Assembly (NCBI GenBank): GCA_902363835.1
Contig: CABJBM010000010.1
Coordinates: 62,001 to 126,000 of the forward strand
DNA from: Lachnospiraceae bacterium
Lineage (GTDB): Bacteria; Bacillota; Clostridia; Lachnospirales; Lachnospiraceae
DNA: 64,000 nt
Direction: 5' to 3'
Shown here: one piece after another, positions 34,764 through 42,868 of the stretch
Numbering within the stretch: position 1 is the first letter of the stretch
Layout: every line of letters starts with the position of its first letter
Notes under the pieces: generated by a model
Databases searched by the model: none
Told to the model about the DNA's origin: nothing
The model's input: only the letters and a program-made list of their open reading frames with translations
Position numbers and translations under genes: made by a program

Positions 34764-34807
34764 ATGTTGTAATAACAACGGACATGAATCCCTGGTAATG
34801 GTATCCT
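34764..34807 (+). promoter_or_regulatory. Conserved 44-bp control block upstream of hcp (dyad plus promoter)
   Basis: This block matches 38521-38564 (upstream of the ferredoxin gene) at 37 of 44 positions without gaps. It starts with the dyad TGTTGTAATAACAACG (34765-34780), then CGGACA as -35 and TATCCT (34802-34807) as -10. The dyad centre falls at about -41.5 from the deduced start, the class II position for CRP/FNR-type activators. HcpR-type regulators of that family are known to control hcp in other anaerobes; no such gene is in the window. Confidence 0.72.
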
Positions 34808-34880
34808 TTATGAAGAAAGCAAGAGCACTTAAAAAAAGCAGTGCCATGCATGAAAAACATACAATAGGAGGTAATGGAAT

Positions 34881-36512
34881 ATGAGCATGTTTTGTTATCA
34901 GTGTCAGGAGACAGCTAAAAACACAGGATGTACCATCAAGGGTGTCTGTGGTAAGAACGAGGAGGTCGCAAAGCTTCAGGACCTGCTTGTTTATGCTTCA
35001 AAAGGTATTTCTGAAATTGTTGTAAAGACAAAAGCTGACGCAGCAGAAATCAATACAATCAATCATGAGGTGCTTACAAGTCTCTTTATTACGATTACAA
35101 ATGCCAACTTTGATGCGGATGCAATTGAAAAACAGATTATAAAGGTTCTTGGATTAAGGGACCAGCTTGCAAAGGATACAGGTTATAACGGAAATCAGGA
35201 TGCCGCAGTATTTACCGTGGATTCCAGAGAATCCATGCTTTCCAAGGCTTCCCAGGTTGGAGTTCTTGCTACAGAAAACGAAGATATCCGTTCCTTAAGG
35301 GAACTGATTATCTATGGAATCAAGGGTATGGCCGCTTACACAGAGCATGCATATAACATTGGAAAAGAGGATTTATCCATTTATTCCTTTATGTATGAGG
35401 GGCTGGCTGCAACTCTTGACGACAGCCTTACTGCTGATGATCTTGTTGCTTTGACTTTAAAGACCGGTGAGTATGGCGTAAAGGCAATGGCTCTTCTTGA
35501 TGAGGCTAATACATCCCGCTATGGAAATCCGGAAATCACTTCCGTTAATATCGGTGTCAGAAAGAACCCGGCCATTCTCATTTCCGGCCATGATCTGACT
35601 GATATGGAACAGCTTTTAGAGCAGACAAAGGGAACAGGAGTGGATGTTTATACTCACGGCGAAATGCTTCCTGCCCACTATTATCCTGCATTTAAGAAAT
35701 ACGACAACTTTGTAGGCAACTATGGAAACTCCTGGTGGATGCAGGTTGGCGAGTTTGAAGCCTTCCACGGACCGATTCTGTTTACCACAAACTGTATTGT
35801 TCCTCCAAAGACTCCGGAAGTTGCGGACAGAATCTTCACAACAGGCGCGGCAGGTTTCCCAGGATGTCCTCATATTCCTGCAGATGAAAACGGAAAGAAG
35901 GATTTTTCTGCTGTAATTGAAATGGCAAAGAAGCTTCCTTCTCCTGATGAGATTGAAACAGGCAGCATTGTAGGCGGTTTTGCTCATAACCAGGTACTGG
36001 CACTTGCAGATAAAGTGGTTGATGCCGTGAAGTCCGGAGCCATTAAAAAGTTCTTTGTTATGGCTGGCTGCGACGGCAGAATGAAATCCAGGGAATATTA
36101 TACGGAATTTGCAAAACAGCTTCCAAAGGATACGGTCATTCTTACAGCAGGCTGCGCAAAATACAGATACAACAAGCTGGAACTGGGCGATATCGGCGGA
36201 ATTCCAAGAGTTCTGGATGCAGGACAGTGTAATGACTCCTACTCCCTGGCTGTGATCGCTCTGAAACTAAAAGAAGTATTTGGCCTTGATGATGTCAACG
36301 AACTTCCTATTGCTTATAACATTGCATGGTATGAGCAGAAAGCGGTTATCGTACTTCTTGCCCTCCTTTACTTGGGAGTGAAGAACATTCATTTAGGACC
36401 GACATTACCAGGCTTCTTATCTCCAAACGTTGCCAATGTTCTTGTTGATACATTTGGAATCGCAGGAATCGGTACTGTAGAAGATGATATCGAATTATTC
36501 ATGAATGCATAA
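34881..36512 (+). CDS. hcp: Hydroxylamine reductase / hybrid cluster protein
   Basis: Cytoplasmic iron-sulfur enzyme that reduces hydroxylamine in vitro and acts as an NO reductase or in protein S-nitrosylation during nitrosative stress. The 543-residue protein begins [17 protein letters not shown] with Cys5, Cys8, Cys17 and Cys23, the spacing of the proximal cluster. It later has [32 protein letters not shown], the persulfide-region cysteine in [11 protein letters not shown], the cysteine in [10 protein letters not shown], and [10 protein letters not shown], all ligands of the hybrid cluster. Length fits the long class without the deleted region. TAGGAGG lies before the ATG. A second gene with the same control block encodes a ferredoxin (38653) that could be its electron donor. 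Confidence 0.95.
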   Translation: MSMFCYQCQETAKNTGCTIKGVCGKNEEVAKLQDLLVYASKGISEIVVKTKADAAEINTINHEVLTSLFITITNANFDADAIEKQIIKVLGLRDQLAKDTGYNGNQDAAVFTVDSRESMLSKASQVGVLATENEDIRSLRELIIYGIKGMAAYTEHAYNIGKEDLSIYSFMYEGLAATLDDSLTADDLVALTLKTGEYGVKAMALLDEANTSRYGNPEITSVNIGVRKNPAILISGHDLTDMEQLLEQTKGTGVDVYTHGEMLPAHYYPAFKKYDNFVGNYGNSWWMQVGEFEAFHGPILFTTNCIVPPKTPEVADRIFTTGAAGFPGCPHIPADENGKKDFSAVIEMAKKLPSPDEIETGSIVGGFAHNQVLALADKVVDAVKSGAIKKFFVMAGCDGRMKSREYYTEFAKQLPKDTVILTAGCAKYRYNKLELGDIGGIPRVLDAGQCNDSYSLAVIALKLKEVFGLDDVNELPIAYNIAWYEQKAVIVLLALLYLGVKNIHLGPTLPGFLSPNVANVLVDTFGIAGIGTVEDDIELFMNA

Positions 36513-36538
36513 TAACCGGATACCGGCATAATGAAAAG

Positions 36539-36587
36539 GGAATGCTGCATGGCTGACGAGAGTTGGCTTTGCAGTATTCCTTTTTTT
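36539..36587 (+). terminator. Intrinsic terminator after hcp
   Basis: Arms 36539-36549 and 36570-36580 pair over 11 positions (one G-U) and seven T follow. Confidence 0.8.
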
Positions 36588-36670
36588 CTCTGGAAAACTA
36601 TAAATAACGCCTGAATTTGGATCAGTCGCAAAGCATCAATTTGAAGTTAAGACTATCAAATAAATTAGGT

Positions 36671-36699
36671 TTGACAAAATTAGTACTATATAGTACTAT
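36671..36699 (+). promoter_or_regulatory. MarR-type promoter with embedded 18-bp palindromic operator
   Basis: TTGACA (36671-36676), a 17-base spacer and TACTAT (36694-36699). A perfect 18-bp palindrome, TAGTACTATATAGTACTA (36681-36698), fills the spacer and -10 box. Binding of the MarR protein encoded just downstream would block its own promoter. Confidence 0.8.
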
Positions 36700-36724
36700 T
36701 GTACATAGGAAGGGAGGAAAAGCA

Positions 36725-37171
36725 TTGAATCTCAAAACACAGGGTGGCTTTTTAATTACACAGATCAAACAGATAGGCAGCAGGATATTTGAAAAGCTGC
36801 TTGTAAAGGCTGGCATAGAAGAGTTTAATGGGGCGCAGGGACGTATTCTATATATTCTATGGCAGGAAGATGGTGTTCCGATTGTTGAATTGTCACGAAA
36901 AACAGGACTAGCAAAAACATCATTAACAAGTATGCTTGAGCGAATGGAAAATGCAAATCTCGTTATGCGTATAGCGGATCAGTCTGACGGACGAAAAATC
37001 CTTATTTCGCTTACCGAAACTGCACGTAAGTTAAGCTATGAATACAATAAAATATCGCAAGAAATGAATGAGATTTATTATACAGGATTTTCGGATGATG
37101 AAATTAAAGTGTTTGAAAATACCTTACAGCGAGTATTATCAAATCTTATTGAAAAGGAGCACACAATATGA
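36725..37171 (+). CDS. MarR family transcriptional regulator
   Basis: The 148-residue winged-helix regulator has the MarR layout: an N-terminal helix for dimerisation (GGFLITQIKQIGSRIFEKLL), the recognition region VELSRKTGLAKTSLTSMLERMENANLV, and the wing RIADQSDGRKILISLTE. The start is a TTG with GGGAGG 7 bases upstream; upstream in-frame codons overlap the promoter and operator, so longer forms are unlikely. It overlaps the next gene by 4 bases (ATGA), which suggests the two are translated together. The palindrome in its promoter points to autorepression. The inducer is unknown; a flavin-reductase-like partner suggests oxidative or electrophile stress. Confidence 0.88.
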   Translation: MNLKTQGGFLITQIKQIGSRIFEKLLVKAGIEEFNGAQGRILYILWQEDGVPIVELSRKTGLAKTSLTSMLERMENANLVMRIADQSDGRKILISLTETARKLSYEYNKISQEMNEIYYTGFSDDEIKVFENTLQRVLSNLIEKEHTI

Positions 37172-37749
37172 AAAAGTCAATAACACCTGTCAATCATTTT
37201 TGTCCCCAAGCATTGTTTGTCTATGGTACGAATAAAGAAGATGGAACTCCGAATTTTGGATTGTTTAGTTGGTTCAGCGGTTATTTCGACAAAGAGCTGG
37301 GCGTAATGGCCTGTATCGGTGATGAGAAACTTACGAAAGATCGTATCCGCGCAACAAAAGTCTTTTCTGCTAATCTTATCACAGAAGAAATGCTGCCGAT
37401 AGCTGACTACTTTGGCAATACCAATGGATATAGCGAGGACAAAATGAGGATTTCTGTTGAAATAGAAAAAGGAAGGGTTTTGGATGTGCCGATTCTCGTT
37501 AATAGTCCGTGGATTTATGAATTAGAAGTTGACAGGTCGATTGTGTTGGATGGCAGCGATGTGTTTTTCTGTAAGATTAGAAATGTTCTTGCATACGAGC
37601 CTCTTTGTGACGAAACTCTAAGCGTTGAACAACGGATGAATACGATTACACCTGTACTTTCAGTCGGACAAACCTATTTTAGGTGGGATGGAACTTCCCT
37701 CGGTAATTGGGGTGAGCCGATGAAGAATACACAGAGAAATACCCATTAA
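37168..37749 (+). CDS. Flavin reductase-like FMN-binding domain protein
   Basis: The 193-residue protein resembles the flavin reductase-like (FMN-binding split barrel) family: PQALFVYGTNKEDGTPNFGLFSWFSGYFDK at the N-terminus, then KLTKDRIRATKVFSANLITEEM, which is the conserved KDT/R...F.VNL segment of this family. It ends with a segment VLSVGQTYFRWDG near the C-terminus. It probably binds FMN and reduces a small molecule or flavin in the cytoplasm. The start overlaps the stop of the MarR gene by 4 bases (ATGA), so it is the direct regulated partner. Physiological substrate unknown. Confidence 0.82.
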   Translation: MKKSITPVNHFCPQALFVYGTNKEDGTPNFGLFSWFSGYFDKELGVMACIGDEKLTKDRIRATKVFSANLITEEMLPIADYFGNTNGYSEDKMRISVEIEKGRVLDVPILVNSPWIYELEVDRSIVLDGSDVFFCKIRNVLAYEPLCDETLSVEQRMNTITPVLSVGQTYFRWDGTSLGNWGEPMKNTQRNTH

Positions 37750-37780
37750 CTTCAGGCCAAAGTCAGCAGGAGGGATTATT

Positions 37781-38341
37781 ATGAAGGATATTTTGTCGTT
37801 TTCTAATAGAACTGAATTTCGTACATGGTTGGATAAACATAGTACAAGCAGCGACGGAGTGTGGCTGCTTATGGGAAAAAAAGGCGGCCCGGTTACGCTT
37901 ACGGCGGGAGAAGCCCTGGAAGAAGCCTTATGTTTTGGCTGGATTGACGGACAAATGCAAAGCATTGACGATAAAACCTATAAAAAATACTTTTCTGCCC
38001 GCAGAGCCAACAGTAAGTGGTCGGAGAAAAATAAGGCTTTGGTTGAACAGCTTGAGCAGCAAGGGAAGATGAACGGTCTTGGCAGGGCTAAAATTGAAGA
38101 GGCCAAGAAAAACGGCCAGTGGAACGCCCCAAGGTCTCCGGCTATCACAGAGGAGGAAATCGCTTTTGTGTCCGATTTACTGAAAGGCTGCGAACCGGCC
38201 TATATGAATTTTGAGGCTATGCCGCCCTCTGTAAAAAAGACATACGCGCGGGCATACTTTGATGCGAAAACAGATGCAGGCCGTGAAAAACGTTTTGCGT
38301 GGATGGCCGAACGCCTGAATAAAAATTTAAAGCCAATGTGA
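37781..38341 (+). CDS. YdeI/OmpD-associated (bacteriocin-protection-like) family protein
   Basis: The 186-residue protein matches the YdeI/OmdA family: FRTWLDKHSTSSDGVWLLMGKKG at the start, EALEEALCFGWIDGQ in the centre, YFSARRANSKWSEKNKALVEQL, and a C-terminal part ending in a basic helix (GREKRFAWMAERLNKNLKP). Some members are reported to protect against peptides or bacteriocins, but the mechanism is unclear. GGAGGG precedes the ATG. It follows the flavin-reductase-like gene by 31 bases, so it may be part of the MarR-controlled unit. No terminator is obvious right after it. Confidence 0.85.
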   Translation: MKDILSFSNRTEFRTWLDKHSTSSDGVWLLMGKKGGPVTLTAGEALEEALCFGWIDGQMQSIDDKTYKKYFSARRANSKWSEKNKALVEQLEQQGKMNGLGRAKIEEAKKNGQWNAPRSPAITEEEIAFVSDLLKGCEPAYMNFEAMPPSVKKTYARAYFDAKTDAGREKRFAWMAERLNKNLKPM

Positions 38342-38520
38342 CTTATGCCAGACCGGCAGACCACCAAAACAACCGATTTTGGGCCAACTTTTTCCATGTT
38401 TTGACAAACATTCATTTGCTTCGCATCACCATGAATTACGATCAAAGAATACACTACATTTCCACATAATTATAAAAGCCTGTCAAGTTTTTTATAAATT
38501 TTATTAATAAAAAATGGAAA

Positions 38521-38564
38521 ATGTTGTAACTACAACAGACATGAAATCCTGGCAATGATATCCT
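38521..38564 (+). promoter_or_regulatory. Conserved 44-bp control block upstream of the ferredoxin gene
   Basis: Second copy of the block at 34764-34807 (37 of 44 identical). The dyad TGTTGTAACTACAACA (38522-38537) is nearly perfect. CAGACA (38536-38541) and TATCCT (38559-38564) form the deduced promoter with a 17-base spacer, which again puts the dyad centre at -41.5. Confidence 0.75.
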
Positions 38565-38652
38565 GAAAAAAATAAAACGTATCTTTGGAAATGGATAATT
38601 TGTAAAGAAATTACCAACAATAAAGATATCTTTGGGAAAGGAGTTGTAGATT

Positions 38653-38841
38653 ATGAAAGCAACGGTAGATAGAGAAGGATGCATTGAATGCGGATTATGT
38701 GCATCCATTTGCCCGGATGTATTCCGAATGGGAGATGACGGTCCGGCAGAAGCATATGTTGACGAAGTGCCAGAGTCTGCGGAAGCGTCAGCAGTAGAAG
38801 CGCAGGAGGGCTGTCCTGTTTCGGTAATAACAGTAGAATAG
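38653..38841 (+). CDS. Small single-cluster [4Fe-4S] ferredoxin
   Basis: The 62-residue ferredoxin has the cluster ligands in CIECGLCASICPDVF (Cys11, Cys14, Cys17 or 21 region) and a distant CPVSVITVE cysteine near the C-terminus, the pattern of the Fer4_13-like monocluster ferredoxins. It should carry electrons in the cytoplasm. The control block upstream is shared with hcp, so it may be the electron donor of the hybrid cluster protein under nitrosative stress (inference). AAAGGAG lies upstream of the ATG. It is followed by a terminator-like stem before the DUF438 gene. Confidence 0.92.
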   Translation: MKATVDREGCIECGLCASICPDVFRMGDDGPAEAYVDEVPESAEASAVEAQEGCPVSVITVE

Positions 38842-38852
38842 TCGAAAAAGTG

Positions 38853-38893
38853 CCTCCTTCTGTGGAAATAACGAATCAGAGGGGGGTGTTTTT
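38853..38893 (+). terminator. Terminator-like stem after the ferredoxin gene
   Basis: Arms 38853-38862 and 38877-38886 pair over 10 positions with two G-U, followed by a T-rich tract at 38889-38893. It may be partial, letting some transcription reach the DUF438 gene. Confidence 0.55.
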
Positions 38894-38931
38894 ATACCGA
38901 AGGATTTTTCTGTTTGATGAGGAGGAATTTT

Positions 38932-40158
38932 ATGAGTGAATATATTAACAATCGTGAAATGAGACAGAATGCAATAAAAGAAATCATTAAAAAGCTTCAT
39001 GAGGGGAAATCCGTGGAAGAAGTAAAGAAGCTGTTTGAAGAGGCTTTTCACGGCGTATCTGCCACTGAAATTTCTGCGGCTGAGACTGCCTTAATTTCAG
39101 AGGGCCTTCCCGTGGAGGAGGTCCAGAAGCTTTGTGATGTTCACGCCGCAGTTTTTAAAGGTTCCATTGAAGAAATCCACCAGCCCTCAGATCCCACCCT
39201 AATTCCCGGACATCCCCTGAATGTGTTGGTAAAAGAGAATGAGAAAATTACCCATATCATTGAAAATGATATCCGTCCCTATCTTTCCTCCGCAAAGAAA
39301 AGTGGCAGGGAGGAATATTCAAAGCTTAAAGAAGGCGTAAATCAGTTGAAAGACTTATCCGTTCATTACGGGAAAAAGGAAAATCTGCTGTTTCCATACA
39401 TGGAGAAATACGGAATCACCGCGCCGCCAAAGGTTATGTGGGGAGTGGATGATGAGATCAGGGATCAGGTGAAAGAAACAGTGGAAATGCTTCATAAGGA
39501 CACAGAGCTTAACGATGCCCTGGTGGAGAAAATTGAAAAAGTGCTGGACAAGATCACGGAAATGATATTTAAAGAGGAAAATATCATGATTCCAATGCTT
39601 TTAGAGCAGCTGACCCAGGAAGAATGGAAAACAATTGCTGATGAAAGCAAGGAAATCGGTTTTATGATCGACCATGTGCCGCAGTGGAATCCTGCCGCAG
39701 GAGATCAGGGAAAGGAGAAAGCGGAGAAGACGGAGAAAAGGGCAGAGGAGGCAGGCATTATAAAGCTTCCTTCCGGTGAATTTAAGGTGGAGGAACTGAC
39801 TGCTATGTTAAATACCCTTCCCTTTGACATCACCTTTGTAAATAAGGATGATGTGGTAAAGTATTTTTCAGAAGGAAAGGAACGGGCCTTTCCAAGAACA
39901 AAAGCCATTATCGGCAGAAATGTTTCCAACTGCCATCCCCCGGCAAGTGTCCACATCGTTGAGCAGATTGTTGAAGATTTCAAAGCTGGAACAAAGGACC
40001 AGGAAGATTTTTGGATTCAAATGGCCGGAAAATATATTTTGATCCGTTACTATGCGGTGAGGAGCCTTAAAGGAGAATATCTTGGCGTTCTGGAAGTGAC
40101 CCAGGACATAAAACCAATACAGGAAATCACCGGAGAAAAGAGACTGCTGTCAGAATAG
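38932..40158 (+). CDS. DUF438 / hemerythrin / PAS domain protein
   Basis: The 408-residue cytoplasmic protein has an N-terminal DUF438 helical domain (about residues 10-75, MRQNAIKEIIKKLHEGK), a hemerythrin-like HHE four-helix region (about 90-235, with HPLNVLVKENEKI, VHYGKKENLLFPYME and KEENIMIPMLLEQL) whose His and Glu residues may bind a di-iron site, and a C-terminal PAS domain (about 280-405, FDITFVNKDDVVKYFSEG and GRNVSNCHPPASVHIVEQI). These domains sense or bind O2, NO or redox ligands in relatives. ATG 38932 has GAGGAGG 6 bases upstream. Standing 90 bases after the ferredoxin gene, it likely belongs to the nitrosative/oxidative stress group. Confidence 0.9.
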   Translation: MSEYINNREMRQNAIKEIIKKLHEGKSVEEVKKLFEEAFHGVSATEISAAETALISEGLPVEEVQKLCDVHAAVFKGSIEEIHQPSDPTLIPGHPLNVLVKENEKITHIIENDIRPYLSSAKKSGREEYSKLKEGVNQLKDLSVHYGKKENLLFPYMEKYGITAPPKVMWGVDDEIRDQVKETVEMLHKDTELNDALVEKIEKVLDKITEMIFKEENIMIPMLLEQLTQEEWKTIADESKEIGFMIDHVPQWNPAAGDQGKEKAEKTEKRAEEAGIIKLPSGEFKVEELTAMLNTLPFDITFVNKDDVVKYFSEGKERAFPRTKAIIGRNVSNCHPPASVHIVEQIVEDFKAGTKDQEDFWIQMAGKYILIRYYAVRSLKGEYLGVLEVTQDIKPIQEITGEKRLLSE

Positions 40159-40181
40159 AAAACACAGATATAAAAAGCCGT

Positions 40182-40217
40182 CCGGCCAGAGGTTTTTAAG
40201 CCCTGGCCGGTTTTTTT
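40182..40217 (+). terminator. Intrinsic terminator after the DUF438 gene
   Basis: Perfect 8-bp GC-rich arms (40182-40189 with 40203-40210) and seven T (40211-40217). Confidence 0.88.
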
Positions 40218-40334
40218 GAGTGTTGTTTTGCTTGGATCCAGGAATTATTTTATGGAATACATAAAAAATATACAAAAGCCTGGAAATGTGATAAAGATAT
40301 TTGTTTTATTTGTATAAGAAATTGGATAAAAAGG

Positions 40335-40355
40335 CGCAGTATATTTGGTACTGCG
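40335..40355 (+). repeat. 21-bp inverted repeat, left copy
   Basis: Identical (in reverse complement) to 40743-40763. Each copy is itself a dyad, CGCAGTA / TACTGCG around a 7-base centre. The two copies flank about 387 bases. Confidence 0.75.
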
Positions 40356-40703
40356 TTTACAATTATATGTATAATTCGACAATATTTATTATACAACAAA
40401 GAAATATTATTTGTCAAATATCAAGTAAACTAAAAATTGCAGTATTAAAAAAGTAGTTTCCTATGAATTATCGTACTAGATTGGAGATATTTTTCTGAAA
40501 ACTTATATATCAGCCGTCATTGGCATCGTCATTTCATGGGTCCATGTATTTTCCTTTTGTTTTGAGGCAATTAAATTTTAAAACAAAAAAAGCATGATAT
40601 CCTGATTCTTACAAAAAAGAAACCATAATTCCGGGACAGGGTATTTTATTGCAGTAAATCCTTAGTACAGGAATTAAAAGCCGTCTTTTCCTCCGTCATT
40701 ACT

Positions 40704-40830
40704 CTACAATCCCTTGTAAATATCACGTAATTCTTCATATACCGCAGTACCAAATATACTGCGAATCTATTCCATAATTCACAGCACGTACAGCAGTCTC
40801 AATGCACTTTTTCAATTCAGGATCAATACA
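40704..40830 (-). pseudogene. Short frameshifted coding remnant of unknown gene
   Basis: On the minus strand one frame reads IDPELKKCIETAVRAVNYGI and is interrupted by stops soon after. After a one-base shift the next frame continues with RSIFGTAVYEELRDIYKGL and a stop at 40704. Together they look like the C-terminal end of a helical protein broken by a one-base insertion near 40766. There is no start codon or upstream continuation. The family is not recognised, and chance similarity to a protein cannot be excluded. Confidence 0.4.
40743..40763 (-). repeat. 21-bp inverted repeat, right copy
   Basis: Exact reverse complement of 40335-40355. This copy lies inside the minus-strand coding remnant, where it would encode part of the peptide RSIFGTA. 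Confidence 0.75.
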
Positions 40831-40890
40831 TTATCTTATACGGGATTTTATGCCCTGAAATTTAAGAAGGTATTGCTCAGGAGGTCAAAA

Positions 40891-41070
40891 GTGTACGATA
40901 TTATTGTGAAAAAAAAGACGTATAGTTTAGGACATTGCGGATTGTTATTATGGCTTGGTTGGTTTAAAGAGTGTTTTAAATGCAATAAGGATAGACCCGC
41001 ACTCCAGGATGGGGAAGCAGATTGTCCAATTTTTACTAATACAAAAGAGAACTGGGAGGAAGTAAAATGA
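40891..41070 (+). CDS. Small cysteine-containing protein coupled to the chemoreceptor gene
   Basis: A GTG at 40891 with AGGAGGT 5 bases upstream opens a 59-residue frame whose stop overlaps the start of the chemoreceptor gene by 4 bases (ATGA). It contains a hydrophobic stretch ([11 protein letters not shown]), then CFKC and a later cysteine, with an acidic end. The strong ribosome site and the overlap argue for a real, translationally coupled gene. I do not recognise a family. It could be a small accessory or sensor subunit of the receptor, or a leader that sets the receptor's translation. Confidence 0.6.
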   Translation: MYDIIVKKKTYSLGHCGLLLWLGWFKECFKCNKDRPALQDGEADCPIFTNTKENWEEVK

Positions 41071-42740
41071 AACGCTTTAAAGATTTCAGCATTTCGCGGA
41101 AATTGCTGACAGGGTTTTTAGGACTGACGCTTATTATGCTGCTGGTAGGAGTAGCAGGAATTGTCGGACTGGCCAGGATCAGCCAGATGGATACTTACCT
41201 GTACAAAGGGCAGACAGCCCCAATGAAAGACTTGATGGTTTCGGTTGAAAGCCTGTATCAGTTCCGGGTAGATTCCCGAGCAATGGTAATCTATGCAGGA
41301 GAAGACCAGAAGCTTAATGAACTGAAGCAAAGCTTTGAGCTTGGATCAGAGAAGTTTAAGGCAAGTACGGCGTCATACCGCAAAACCATAACCAATCCCG
41401 ATTCTTTTGCCCTGTTAGACGAGACTCTTTCCCTGTTTGACAATTCTTTTAAGCCCGCGGTGGAAAAGTGCCTGGATGCGGCAAAAGCCGGCGATGAAGC
41501 TGCGGCATGGGATGCGCTTTTTGTGGAAACAAATAACATTCAGAAAATGTTTGATAATTTCAATCTGCTTATAGACAATCGTATGGCTGAAGCCGGAAGG
41601 ACAAATGAAACCAATAATGCGACCGCATTTTGGCTCACCGTTGTTCTGGTTCTTTTTATTGTGCTTGGAGCCGGTGTGGCCGTATTTTTAGGAATGAAAA
41701 TCTCAAGGATGATCAGCCAGCCAATCGGGCAGGTGGTGGATGCTGCCAACCGGATTGCCTTGGGCCATGTGGATGTGGAGCTTGGCGATATTGATTCAAA
41801 AGATGAAACAGGTCAGCTTGCCAATGCTTTTACTAAAATGATTGAAAGCATTGGAAAACAGGTGGATGCTGCGGACAGAATCAGCAATGGCGACTTTACC
41901 AGGGAAGTGCCCCTTCGTTCAGATCAGGATATCCTTGGTCTTGCATTGCAGAAGATCAGAAAGGATTTAAACCAGACACTTTCATTAATAAGCACTGCCT
42001 CGGAACAGGTCAATGCGGGAGCAGAACAGGTTTCCTCTGCAGCCCAGGCCCTGGCCTCAGGAACGGCCGAGCAGGCGGCTACGATTGAGGAGCTGAATGC
42101 TTCCGTCACCAGTGTAGCCGGACAGACGGAACAAAATGCGAAAAATGTTCAAAGGGCTGCGTCCTATGTTGGGCAGGCCGGAGCAGGAGTGAACGAGAGC
42201 AACGAATATATGCAGAAGCTGAATAAAGCCATGAAAGAAATCGGGGCAGCTTCTCATAAGATATCAAGCATTACAAAAGTGATTGAAGACATTGCTTTCC
42301 AGACAAATATTCTTGCCCTTAATGCGGCTGTGGAATCCGCCCGTGCAGGGGAAGCGGGCAAAGGCTTTGCAGTGGTGGCTGATGAGGTCAGGAGCCTTGC
42401 AGGAAAATCTGCGGAAGCAGCCAAGCAGACTGCCGATTTAATCATGCATTCGGTTACAAGCGTTTCAGAGGGCGAACGGCTGGCGGATGAAACAGCAAAG
42501 GTTCTTAAAGGAGTTGCAGAACAGGCGGTGCTTGTGGAACAGGCAATCAGGGAGATCGAAGAATCCTCTTCCTATCAGGTACAGGTAATCGAGCAGATCA
42601 ACCAGGGCCTGTCCCAGGTGTCTGCAGTTGTCCAGACCAATGCTGCCACTGCAGAAGAAAGTTCTTCCTCCAGCGAAGAACTGGCTGCCCAGGCCCAGAT
42701 GCTCCAGCAGGAAGTCAGCAGGTTCCGGCTTTTAAAGTAG
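41067..42740 (+). CDS. Methyl-accepting chemotaxis protein
   Basis: The 557-residue transmembrane chemoreceptor has a first membrane helix (about 12-34) and an extracellular four-helix-bundle sensor domain (about 35-185, 4HB_MCP type, with [20 protein letters not shown]). A second helix (about 186-210), a HAMP domain (about 212-265), a second HAMP-like segment (to about 310), and the long coiled signalling domain follow. The CheA/CheW tip is visible as [20 protein letters not shown] and [23 protein letters not shown]. No C-terminal tether pentapeptide is evident. The start is coupled to the preceding small gene. The ligand is unknown. Confidence 0.93.
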   Translation: MKRFKDFSISRKLLTGFLGLTLIMLLVGVAGIVGLARISQMDTYLYKGQTAPMKDLMVSVESLYQFRVDSRAMVIYAGEDQKLNELKQSFELGSEKFKASTASYRKTITNPDSFALLDETLSLFDNSFKPAVEKCLDAAKAGDEAAAWDALFVETNNIQKMFDNFNLLIDNRMAEAGRTNETNNATAFWLTVVLVLFIVLGAGVAVFLGMKISRMISQPIGQVVDAANRIALGHVDVELGDIDSKDETGQLANAFTKMIESIGKQVDAADRISNGDFTREVPLRSDQDILGLALQKIRKDLNQTLSLISTASEQVNAGAEQVSSAAQALASGTAEQAATIEELNASVTSVAGQTEQNAKNVQRAASYVGQAGAGVNESNEYMQKLNKAMKEIGAASHKISSITKVIEDIAFQTNILALNAAVESARAGEAGKGFAVVADEVRSLAGKSAEAAKQTADLIMHSVTSVSEGERLADETAKVLKGVAEQAVLVEQAIREIEESSSYQVQVIEQINQGLSQVSAVVQTNAATAEESSSSSEELAAQAQMLQQEVSRFRLLK

Positions 42741-42795
42741 GATTTTAATTTTGCTTGCCCTATCTGGATTAATGGAAAGAAACGGAAAGAATTAC

Positions 42796-42825
42796 TTTAC
42801 AGCTTGCCTCCATTTTATGTATAAT
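42796..42825 (+). promoter_or_regulatory. Promoter of the chorismate mutase-shikimate kinase gene
   Basis: TTTACA at 42796-42801, an 18-base spacer and a perfect TATAAT at 42820-42825, 43 bases before the ATG. Confidence 0.7.
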
Positions 42826-42868
42826 GTAAAAAATGTAAAGAACCACAGGATAATTATGGAGAGACAAT

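Larger units (their letters stand above)
40218..40890. other. Gene-poor region with decayed sequence
   Basis: This 673-base AT-rich stretch has no intact gene. It holds a 21-bp inverted repeat pair (40335-40355 and 40743-40763) and, on the minus strand, a frameshifted coding remnant (40704-40830). I see no promoter with confidence; the ribosome site for the small gene at 40891 is at 40879-40885. Confidence 0.6.

Noticed and set aside
40335..40763. Possible CRISPR or integron-type array because of repeated dyads
   Set aside because: Only two copies, inverted, with one long spacer and no cas or integrase gene.
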